The notes under the pieces were generated by a model that saw nothing but the letters and a program-made list of their open reading frames with translations, ran no database searches and was not told the origin of the DNA. Source: Nansenia antarctica (taxonomy: Eukaryota > Chordata > Actinopteri > Argentiniformes > Microstomatidae). Taken from it: 64,000 nucleotides of DNA. Position numbers and translations under genes: made by a program. Position 1 is the first letter of the stretch; each line of letters starts with the position of its first letter. This document shows positions 24,234 through 35,600 of this stretch, piece after piece. Location: positions 7,626,610 through 7,690,609 of the forward strand of contig OZ022344.1 of NCBI GenBank assembly GCA_963989245.1. The letters are read 5' to 3'.

Positions 24234-24299
24234 TATACAGTCCCCACATATACTGTATATAGTTCCCACATACTGATTCAACTGATGCTCTCTAGATTC

Positions 24300-24780
24300 A
24301 GTGACACAGTACATGCTGGCAGCACATCACCCCCATCCTCGCCCGTCTGCACTGGCTCCCGGTCAAACACTGCATCGCATTAAAACTCCTCCTGCTCAAC
24401 TACAAATCCCTCCACGGCCTGGCCCCCCAATACCTCTCCGATCTCCTCCACCACTACACCACATCCAGAACTCTGAGGTCCTCTAACACGGGCCTCCTCA
24501 TCCAACCCAGCGCCAAACTCCGGACCTTTGGGTACAGAGCATTCAGTGTGGCAGCCCCCACCCTCTGGAACTCTCTACCCAAGGATATCCGCAACTCTCC
24601 AACCCTGGACATATTCAAAGCTCAAAACCCACCTATTCACCATTGCATTTAACCTGTAATAGCTGTTTCACGTTTTGTGTGTTTGTCCCTCTGGCTCTGT
24701 TCTGTTTGTCCCATTCCCTTGTAAAGCGACCTTGGGTTTGTGAAAGGCGCTATATGAATGAATGAATGAATGATCTTCTA
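24300..24780 (+). mobile_element. Rex/L2-type LINE, C-terminal reverse transcriptase fragment and 3' tail
   Basis: Translation around 24325-24655 gives I-L-A-R-L-H-W-L-P-V, L-L-N-Y-K-S-L-H-G-L-A-P and A-A-P-T-L-W-N-S-L-P, the conserved C-terminal block of fish Rex/L2 elements. The tail is gaaaggcgctatatgaatga with (GAAT)n. It is broken in frame near its end. Confidence 0.8.
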
Positions 24781-24814
24781 TATAAATGGATGTTGTTATT
24801 ATTCTTATTCTTAT

Positions 24815-24846
24815 TATTCTTATTCTTATTATTATTATTATTATTA
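24815..24846. repeat. (ATT)n microsatellite with TTC variants
   Basis: Short tandem attattctt/attatt run between the LINE fragment and a SINE family B copy (24952-25105). Confidence 0.85.
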
Positions 24847-25559
24847 TGCTCACAGGAGATCATACATACAGTACATAACTTAAATACCTTACACCCAGTA
24901 ACCCTCACACTCACACTGTGTTGTTGATACTGAACATTTAAAATATAACTTCTTCCTTCTTCTAGCATTGTAACTGCCAATGGCCCCTGGCCCGAGCATC
25001 GATTACTTTTTCTTGCGATGGCCGATGGATAGATGGATTCACTTACTTAGACAAAGTAGCTTTGGATAAAGGCGTCTGCTAAATGCCATAAATGTAAATA
25101 GAGGTAATTCATGTTAGTATTTTACTGTATATCTGTTAGGGGTTAACGTCAGCCTCCGTCACTGGGCTCTGCCCACCCTTGCTCATTGTAAAAGACAGAC
25201 TTTGTTTGGGACAGAAAGGCCTTGTGAGAGGATGAGTGCATCCGTGCCAGCCCGGGAGAAGACACAAGGTCAGTGGCTGAACCCCCGCCTTCCACTCCAG
25301 AGGACAGAACAACAGGGAGGATAACAATAGACATGAAATGACTCCATGTCCTTTATCAACTTCTTCTTCTTTCCTACATTGTTAAAGTTGTGTTTTATGA
25401 ATCAATAACTATGCTGTATTATTGTTATTGGCCGTCCATTCACAACTGATGTAATGAAATCAAATCTGTCATCACCTTTCGCTGTCACCACGGGGATGGC
25501 GTTACGTTTAAATAATAGCATAATTCACAAAGGTTAGTTGTATAGTTGGTTGGTCACTC

Positions 25560-25912
25560 TGGGGTTCAGAGTCAGAGTTGATTTTAATCTCCACAGTCCA
25601 CTACAAATATTTCCATAACCCCCGCTACTCTCTCAAGAGGGTTTTTATTGACGTTAGCGTTGGAATGGACACGACCCCTGACAACGCACACCAACTTTCC
25701 GACGCTGAATGTAGACTGAAGCGAAGACGAGGAGAGAAGCTGCCCTGAGTCCACAGAGAGAGCAGAGGAGGTGAGAGAGTGCTGTTCAACCATGTAAACA
25801 GTACACCACCACAGCTGTGAGTGGGATTGGGAGGGTCACAGGGCAGAGGAAGCGCTGGAACTGAATCGAAAGGTCAACTCTGCAACAATAGAGACTATAC
25901 AGGTATGATTTG
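25560..25912 (+). promoter_or_regulatory. Possible neurofascin non-coding first exon
   Basis: This stretch ends at a consensus-like donor (tatacag/gtatga at about 25902/25903), and the first coding exon at 29622 has an acceptor-like cag about 30 bp upstream. Neurofascin genes have upstream non-coding exons. No TATA box or CpG island is obvious, so this is a weak inference. Confidence 0.2.
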
Positions 25913-25919
25913 TTTTCTG

Positions 25920-28694
25920 TCTCTTATAAACAAAACAAATGTTCTCATTCCTCTCAGGATTCTTTTTTCAAAGCTGGAAGAAATGCTGTAATAACCTCAA
26001 TAGCAGATAAATACCGGTGGAAAAAAACAGATATCCAAGTAAATAATGTTTCCACTTCATCGCGTCGGTGTTGTTAGGTATGTGATTGTATTCATTAACA
26101 CACAAACACTGTATTCATTAACACACCAAACACTGTGTATCGTATCACTGCATGATGCATTAACTGTTGTGTTCGCTCACTAGGATAGGAGTCTTCGGCA
26201 GGGTCGAGCTTTTAATGATCTCATACCTCTTTGAGAGGAGGGAGGATCTCTCTCTCTGAATCAGCACTTTTGTATGAGAGAGAGTGAATACTGTACTGTA
26301 TATTGTTTGGTTCCCACGATTCCCGATTCCCCATGTAAGCAGCTGTCACGCATCTAGATCTAGAAATCCAAATGAAAACGGAGATTATGATTGCACCTGA
26401 TGCTGGCTTAACAATAGTCCTTTGTATGTATTACGTTCTATTGTATATGGAGATGGTCGAAGTTCTAGAGATGTGCCGTCGTCCCCTGCCCGTCCCCCCA
26501 ACCCCCCCATCCCCCCCATCCCCACCGCTGATGACGACGCTGGGGTTTGATTGACAGGTCCTCTCTCCGTGCCTGAACAGGCAGACTTGTGTGGTGTGGA
26601 GGAGCCCTCCCACATACCATCTGCTCTTACCCATGCCCTGGTCACACGTGCCAGAGGAGACCCACACACATAGAGGACCCCGTTGTCCTCAAAGAGCTGC
26701 CTTCCCCCCTCGTGTCTCCCCTGGTTCGACACTGTGCAATCTGGTGCATGGCACTGCTCACTGCTCGCTGCCAGCCAGCCAGCCAGCTAGTTAGCCAGGC
26801 CGGTCTAATGCATGATGGGAAGAGAAAAAGGGCATGCCAGAAGCCAAGTGGCTCAACATACTTTTCTGCTTTTGTTTCCTTTGTGAAGCGACTCGAGTTC
26901 GGTTTCAATCATTACGGCGGGGGGGGGGACAGGGGTGACAGGGGGGATGGGGGACGGGTGGCGGGGGGGGGGGGACTAGGACAAGTGGCTGAGCATACAC
27001 ATCTCCAGTTGTGTTGTAATCACTCCGAGACAAGTGTGATAATGCTAGAATCTTAACGGGTTACATCATGATCAGAGTCCTCGTCTACAACCCCTCTCCA
27101 GAGGGTCTCAGAACCCTACATACTGTACAATCGGTTGCAGGATAATTTTTTCCATTGTCTGACGAAAGCCAAAGCTGGAAAAACATCAGTTATTAGTAGG
27201 GTTTATTCTGAACAGGCTTCAATGACGATGCCACCGTCTCCCCCCAGGTGACAGGTTGGTTGTACGGTATAAAGTGATTTCGATTTCACAACTCATTGGT
27301 TTTCATGTGGCTCTCTCACCATAACAATAACCGTTGGACACAGTTCCTGTGGATGCAATCAGCGCTGTGTGTTGTAGAGTGTACAGTATGGCTGTGTATC
27401 TGGATTCTTAGCCGCCCACACGGGTCAAAACTATGTGGAGAGGCCTGAGACAGCTTTTGTCTCCCACGGCAGAAGTCTCTCCTTGGCCCTGTGCGGTTTC
27501 TAGAAAAGAAAAGCTTTTCTCTTCCCCAAGGGCACCTCAGCTGAATGGCAATGGCCTTTGCCCTTTCTGTGCATGTCTGTCTGAATAGCGGTCTTCGGGT
27601 TGCTCTGTACCAGACCCGTCAGCAATTGTGTGTAAAAGAAAGAAATGCTGATTAACTCAATTTTGGATTTGTGGGTGTTTGTTTTTTGTTGTTGTCTTTG
27701 TAATGAAATGAAGTCCCATTTAATTTGGTTGCTGGATGAATGCCTTATAAAACCATGTAGCAAAGATTAAAAACTGGAAAAAAACTGCTAGAATAATACA
27801 GTATGTAAAACACGTCTGAATGTAAAAACAGATTAGGCAGTAAACAGATAATATCAGTCATATTTGTAAACAGCCTTTGTGAGAAGGTCATATGACAAAG
27901 TTTTGTCGCATGTAAAATTCATACGAGACACAAACAATGCATTCATACTCTGTTCCCTGGTTCTCAGCCATTAACAATAAGGCCCACGTCATTGATGTCA
28001 TCATAACCAAAAAGAATGTGAAACGTGCAGATTAATGGGCTGTCTCGTGTTGCCACTAAGTATTAAGAAATACTGAGTATTTCTGTGTGACTAACATATC
28101 CCTACGGTCAGAGTGGGACCGCAACAAAGTTAAAACATTGTCTGAATGAACACAGCTTTGAGGTAATGTCCGAATCTTCCTGGCTCACATAGTTATCAGA
28201 TACTGAGTCAGCAGACTAGGTTGTGACATCCAGCACCCTCTTCTCATGCAAATGGTGTCATGGCCAACCCTCTTGCTAATTTATAGCTAATTTGCCTCAG
28301 TCACTCCCAATTCAAAGCATCCTTAAGTCCTCTTCTTCAAGATTCCATCATAAAACTTTTTTTTTTCCTCATTGATGAAATCATCCCAAGAGTCACATTT
28401 CTTTGGACCGGTGTGAATGTAGATTCTGTGTGTCATTGTGATGGTGTTTGATAGTGGCACGATGAAGAGAGAGAGAGAGAGAGAGGCTTGGCAAGTAGAG
28501 AATGTGGGTGAGAAGGGGGGGCGTGAGGAGGTCATTAATAATTCATGAGCAGGGTGGGCAGAGAGCAAGTGACAGACAGAAGCTCTATTACTGTCTGACC
28601 ACTCTACTCTGACTCCTTAGCATCCTGCTATCTGATTACACAAGGAATTAATCAGTTTACTACATGAACTGGACATTTGAATTGTGGATACATC

Positions 28695-28728
<34 letters not shown>

Positions 28729-28885
28729 TTTAGTTAAGTTATCGATCCACTGGAGAGTCATGGTGACGTGGAAGAGTGATCCCTGATTGGACGTTACCTG
28801 AAGGACTTTACATGTGAAAGGTACGGTAATAATAATGTTATAATAAGCTGGGAATGAAGGGTAATTACTACCACACAGGTATATT
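25920..28885. other. Gene-free stretch upstream of neurofascin
   Basis: I see no supportable exon here. It contains G-rich tracts at 26920-26975, a (GA)n run near 28466-28484 and (AAT)n at 28698-28727. It may include neurofascin 5' UTR exons or regulatory DNA that cannot be recognised from sequence alone. Confidence 0.4.
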
Positions 28886-28889
28886 GTTG

Positions 28890-29012
28890 TGGTTCTCAGT
28901 TGGTAGAGCATGGCTTTAACAACGATAAGGTTGTGGGTTTGATTCCCGCTGGGACCATAATATATATGTCATAAGTCGCTTTGGATAAAAGCATCAGCTA
29001 AATTGAATATAT
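28890..29012 (+). repeat. SINE family D
   Basis: A tRNA-like head (tcagttggtagagcatggct ... ggtttgattcccgctgggac) and the tail aagtcgctttggataaaagc. It lies upstream of neurofascin. Confidence 0.8.
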
Positions 29013-29621
29013 ATATATTGGGGCGATTTAAGGTGTTTTGAAGTGCATTCAAAGTTTTAGAAAATTTACTTTTGAATCGTTTTTTATATCTTACTTTTCC
29101 ATTGATTGAAATCAGTCCTCTGGACATTCCTGTCTGATGTTAATTCAGAAGTACTATTTGATATTGATTTTATTTTTATTTGGTTTAGCGGGGGTCTGGG
29201 GGGCTACAGTATTCTCTAATCTAACAAACTCTGTCCTGCTAATACCTTATCGGCTACTTTTGTTTGCCTCAAACTGTGGAAAAGTTTTGTGGGATGGAGG
29301 CTCCTTTTTCAGAATGGCATAGACTGGAATTGAGCCCGGGGCTTGTGTTGGTGGATCTATTGTGTGACACAATGACAAAGAGACTATGTTAGAGTGTGTG
29401 ACACTGCAGTTGGTAGAGTGGGACTAAGATAAATCATCGCCTTGTTGGGGACTGCATGGCATTTCAATTTGTGCGGGAAATTGCATTACAAAACAATATT
29501 GTTCCTTTAAATTTCCAGAAAAGTATATTGCTTAATCGATTTGTTGTTTCCACCATCCAATACTGTAGTTAAGGACATTTGGCAGATCAACAGGATTGCT
29601 GGAGGCCATCCTGCTGTAGCG

Positions 29622-32600
29622 ATGGGGACACTGGTGAAATCCACTCTATTGCTGCTTTTATGGCAAAATCTGTCTGCTATCGAAATCCCACTGGAAAGTA
29701 AGTCAATAACACCCATTATGGTTGCTAGATGACATGAGTCGTGTTCATATACTGTTCAGGTTTTGATCCTAATGTGCTAGAGTGATTGATTCTGACTTCT
29801 CAACCTTACAGTCAGACAGCCTCCAACCATTATAAAACAGTCTGTGAAGGATCACATCGTGGACCCCAAAGACACCATGGTCATAGAGTGTGAGGCCAGA
29901 GGCAACCCCCAGCCCATGTAAGAACTGAGACATACTGAGCATTCTCTGGACTGTTTCAAAGCACACGAGAGTAACCCTAGAGTACATCATTAAAGTGTTA
30001 TGACAGCTCTTGTACTGTATGACCCTGATTGTCATTGTGAATAAATACATTCATAATCATTAGTGACAAGTGTATAGTAATGTCCCTCCTAACACCTCTT
30101 CATCCCCTCTACCCCCTCATACAGTCTACTGTAAATAAACTAAAACCAAAATAATCATCTTAATTCTTCCTTCTTCTAGCATTATGACTGCCAATGGCCC
30201 CCTGGCCCTAGCATAGATTACTTTTTCTTCCGATGACTGACGGATAGATGATTCACTTTACTTAGACAAAAACGTATTTGTTGTAAGTCGCTTTGGATAA
30301 AGGCGTCTGCTAAATACCAAAAATGTAAATGTACAAATGTAGTGATACATTCTTCTTCTTTTCTTTTTTTTGCTTGGCACTTTTGATTATATGAATACAT
30401 TCAATTCAAGTTTTTCCTGGAGGCGTAATGGGAAGTACTTCAACGTGGCTCGGGACCCTCAGGCGTCGATGCGCAGGCGCTCTGGGACGCTAGACATCTA
30501 TGCCTGGAACGAACCCGAAGACTATGAGGGGGAGTATCAGTGCATCGCGTCCAACGAGTATGGCTCTGCATACTCAAACAAGATCCAGCTGCGCCTGTCG
30601 AGTAAGCTGAGACTTTAATCTGTTGTGACAAGTACTGCATATACCAAAGACACAGGCCAGGCCATCCACCTCACAGGCCATAATTAAGACAAGACTTAAG
30701 ACAAAGCAAACAGTCAGACAAACAGTCAGACAAAAACAACAGAACTAGAGGTTCTGTAAGGAGAGTTTGGTCCCTGTTGTTGGAAGTGTAAATGACAAGT
30801 GGGATCCTTACTTGACTCTGATGTCACCCTATTGAAGTTGAGATTTAAAATGGTTCTGGTTTGGATTTGGTAAGAGCTACGTTTATGGTTAATAAGGTTA
30901 GGGTAAGGGTTTAGATAGATGGACGGATGGATAGATAGATAAATAGATAAATAGATAGATAGATGGATGGATAGATAGATAATTCAGGTGTTACTGCAGC
31001 TCAGACCACAAAACAACAATATAGATACAAATGCTAAATAAAGACATAATACAATAGAGATCTGGGACCTTATATACAGTAGGTAAGATTTAACATCCTT
31101 CAGCCTGACTCTGATCACCCAGATCGAGCCAGCCAGAGGAGGAGTTGTACAGTCTTGCAGATGGCAGAAAAGATCTCATATAGTGCTCCTTAGTGCAACG
31201 TTTAGGGTACAGTAGGGTTGTCCCAAGGAGCCCACTTAGCACCACTCTGTTTTGAAGTTCCTCCGTCTAACCTGGTGTGGTTCTGTGTCCCTGTCAGGGG
31301 CCCCGCTCTGGCCCAGAGAGGTGCTGGAGCCCGTGGTGGTGAGTGTTGGTCTCTCTCTGGTCCTCTCCTGCAACCCTCATCCTGGCCCGCCCAAACCTGA
31401 GACCTACTGGATGACCAGCTGTGAGTACCTCCTACATCACGGCAGCTATCAACTGTCTGTCAACTATCAACTGTCAACTGTCAACTGTCATTACTGTGTA
31501 ACACCTAGACTAGTCCCATCGTCTACGTGCATCGTATTACGAGTCCCGTCATAAACAAACTGCAGAGTCACTACCTGTCTTCCGCCGTAGACTGAAGACC
31601 CATCTCTTTTTTTTTGTCTTACGATGACTGATGGCTTACTTTAGACAAATGTACTTTGGACAAAAAGCATCTGAACGTGCTTAATCTCTGAAATGTAAAA
31701 TAAAATGTAAATGTATTAGGAAGTACTGTAACAGTATCTTACATCTGGTAAAGAAAGCAGATAAGCAGGTGGTTATATTAGAAAGATAGATAGAAAAAAT
31801 TCCAAACATAATTTGACCAGGATATCTAAACACCTCATAATTCCATTCCAGGTTCATTCGCCAGACCTTTCAACTGGCCTCACCAGGCTCCTGTCCCCAC
31901 CATGCTGCCTGTGAAGGCGAACCGCAGGGTGTCCATGGGGGTGAACGGAGACCTGTACTTCTCCAACGTCGTGATCAACGACTCTGCCACCGACTACTGC
32001 TGCAACGCCCGCTTCCCCTACAAGAATATTATCCAACAGAAGAGGCCCGTCGTGGTCAAAGTCCTAACAAGTGAGGTTTCTCACCTGTTACGCATGCACC
32101 CACGCACGCACACATGCATGCATAAGCACACACACACACACGCACACGCATGCACACACACGCACACACACACGGACACACACGGACACACACACGCACG
32201 GACACACAGATACACACACACACACTCACAGATACACACACACACACACACACACACAGACACACACACGGACACACACACACACACACACACACAGTCA
32301 GTACTGTCACAAAAACAATGTGGAATATGGTTGTCAGAGCTAATACAGTGTCCTGTGTAAGTAATGGGACAGTGAAGCATGTTTTCTTCTTTTGGCTCTA
32401 CACTACGGAAGTCAAAGGTTTGGATTTTCAATCAAACGACCTCTATGGGGCTAAAGTAGATTCCAGCTTTTATTTGATGGTATTTGTGTACATATTTGTT
32501 TCCCCATTCAGAAATTACAACACTTTTTATGCCTAGTCCCCCTGTTTCAGGGTGCCCAAAAAACCAGTTCGCCTACAGAGCCCACAGGTCCACAGAGGAC

Positions 32601-35600
32601 GCCATCGCGACGACTCTCCACTCCACTCTATCCCACCTGGAGAGGGGAAACAGCTACGCAAGACTGCTCTTTGTGGACTTCAGCTCTGCCTTCAACACCA
32701 TCCTTCCAGACAGGCTAGTGACCAAACTACTAGACCTGGGACTTTCACACTCTATATGTGCATGGATCAAGGACTTCCTGTCCGACCGCCCCCAGAGGGT
32801 GCGGGTGGGCTCCCACACCTCCACAGCCCTCAGACTCAGCACTGGGTCCCCCCAGGGTTGCGTGCTAAGCCCCATCCTCTCCAACCTCTACACCTACGAC
32901 TTCACCCCCGTCCACCCCAGCAACTCCATCGTAAAGTTTGCAGACGACACCACCGTGGAGGGCTGCATCTCGGGGGGGGACGAGGCGGCGTACAGGGATG
33001 AGGTAGAGCAGCTGAGCAAGCTGTGCAAGGTTAACAACCTGCTGCTGAACCAGTCAAAGACCCAGGAAATCATCGTGGACTTCAGGAGGAAAAAATCTGA
33101 GGTCCAGCCCCTGCTCATCGACGGAGGGAGTGTGGAGAGAGTCTCAACCCTACGATTCCTGGGGGTGCACATACAGGATGACCTGTCCTGGAAGAACAAC
33201 ACAGCAGCCATCATCAAGAAGGCACAACAGCGGCTCTTCTTCCTGAGAGTCCTCAGGAAAGACCACATCGGACAGGAGATGCTGGTGGCCTTCTACCGCT
33301 GCGCAGTGGAGAGCATCCTCACCTACTGCATCTGCAACTGGTTCTCCAGCTGCACAGCCGCAGAGAGGAATGCGCTACAGAGAGTCGTGAGAACGGCCCA
33401 GAAGATCACCGGCGCCCCCCTCCCCTCTCTGGAAGAGCTGTACAACACACGCTGCCTCAGGAAGGCCTCCAAGATCTCCAGAGACCCATCCCACCCTGGG
33501 TACGAACACTTTGCTCGGCTGCCCTCGAACAGGCGGTACAGGACCATGTTCGCAAGGACAAACAGACTGAAGCTCAGCTTCTACCCCAGGGCCATCCAGG
33601 CCCTGAACACAGCAAAGACCTAGGTTCTGGGCCCTGGACAGTCTGGACGGATTGATGGCAGCTGCTGGATTGAAAATCAGGTGTAGTGCTGAGGCACAAA
33701 TGTGTACATTTCAAGCCTGCAAACTGCGACACTTTAAATGAATGTGCAATAACACTATGTGCAATATGACAACCCTAGGGTACATAAGGTTGCAGAGAAT
33801 AGGAAATGTTAGAATAGGTATAGCATAGCATAGAGTACAGCAATAGGTTAGAATAGGTATAGCATAGCATAGAGTACAGCACAGTGTTTTATTTGTACAG
33901 TATAGTATAGTCGATAGTGTACATATATAGCCTTTATTTATGTAAACCAGCTCCTTTACCTTCTTGTTTTTTTTCAGTTTTTTTTTTCTTTCCTAGCACC
34001 AGGGGAGCCCCCCCTCCCAAATTTCGTTGTTTGGTACCTGTACTATATCAATGACAATAAAGACCATTCATTCATTCATTCATTCATTCATTCATTCAAA
34101 AGTAATGGGACGGATTTATGAGAAGTCAAAAAGAAGCACTTTTTCGACCCATTTCAGTTTTCTACCGATTTACCCCACCAGATTTAAATCTGAATATTGA
34201 CTTGGCCAATCAAGAACTTTCCACTTTTTGGCCCCCGAAAAACTCCCTATTAGCTATGGCAGTATGTTTTGGGTCATTGTTTTACTGTATGAAGTATCCA
34301 ATGAATTTTGGAGACAAGATTTTTCATCTTGCAGACAAGATGTTTCTGTACACTTGAGAATACATTCTGCTGCTGCCGTCAGCACTTACAACCGTCAATT
34401 AAGACAAAGTTAGTAAGTCCTAGTGGCAGCTTTCCATGCCCAAACCCCCTGCCCCATGTTTCACAGATGGTGTTGTGCAAATCTTGGGCAAATCCTTTTT
34501 TTCTCCAAACTTCGAGTTGTAGAGCCAAAAGACGAACAAATGCTCCACTGTTCCATTACTTACACAGGGCTGTACATCGTGTAAGTATTGCATTGCCGTA
34601 GTGTGCATCGGAAGGCAAGGGATGTTACGCTAACTTGCCAGTACTGATTGGCTCTTTACCCTTATTAAACAGCTGCCTCGTACAGTGGCTCCACCCCCTC
34701 TTTGCTCAAAGCTGTGTGTTTTTAGTTACCTCTCTAAGCATACTTACGGACTACATATTGTTTTATTTCAGACTATCCCTAAAATGACTGATCATGACTT
34801 AGTGCAGTGGTGAGTTTGTCCTCTGCTCCTTTTCTTTTTCATTTTCTATACAACCAAAGTTACACCCCCTCTTCTTTAACACTCTGACCCCCTCTTTCTA
34901 ACATTGACCCGCCTGGACAAAATGTGTTCTGACTCCTGTTGATTTAGGCAGAGGAAGGTATGATGCAATCATCTATGGCCCACAGGGTATAGTCACTAAG
35001 GTCAATCCCCCACCACCACCGTATACAGTGTCCTCCACAATTATTGGCACCTCTGGTATTTAAAATAAATTAAAACACTTTTTTCACCCTTTTGGTGAAT
35101 TAGCTTAATGTCACAAAAATGACAAACATCCAACCTTTAATTGAAGTAGATTTATTTAGAGAAAAATGTGGTTTTGTTAGAAATATTTCTTGCTGACAGA
35201 TTTATTTTACTCAGAATAAGTTTACTTTTACAGAATCTGTGCATTTCCCAAGGAGCCTGTTTGCTTGAGGTGAATCGCTGTTCGACATCCTCTGGGTTGT
35301 AGCCCCGAGGCTACGGTACCGTTTCCCCGACAGCAGTAGTCGGAACAGTTTTTGATTTGGATGGCTGGGGTCTTTGATAATCTTGAGGGCCTTTCTGACA
35401 CACCGGTCGCTGTAGGTGTCCTGGATGGAGGGTAGCACACAACCGCTGATCTTCTCGGCTGTCCGCACTACCCTTTGCAGCGCTTTGCTGTTTAGGGCAG
35501 TGCAGTTCCCGTACCAGGCAGTGATACAGCCTGTCAGGATGCTCTCGGTTGTTGGTTCTGAAGAAGGCCCCCCAGTATCTTAGGCCCTAAGCCAAACTTT

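Noticed and set aside
26385..27056. Overlapping frames around the G-rich tracts upstream of neurofascin
   Set aside because: Low-complexity G/C runs, no domain, frames on both strands; no supportable exon.
32562..33623. Reverse transcriptase as part of a retron or host gene
   Set aside because: The QFAYR, PQGCVLSP and FADD context, truncation and (ATTC)n tail identify a fish L2-like LINE.
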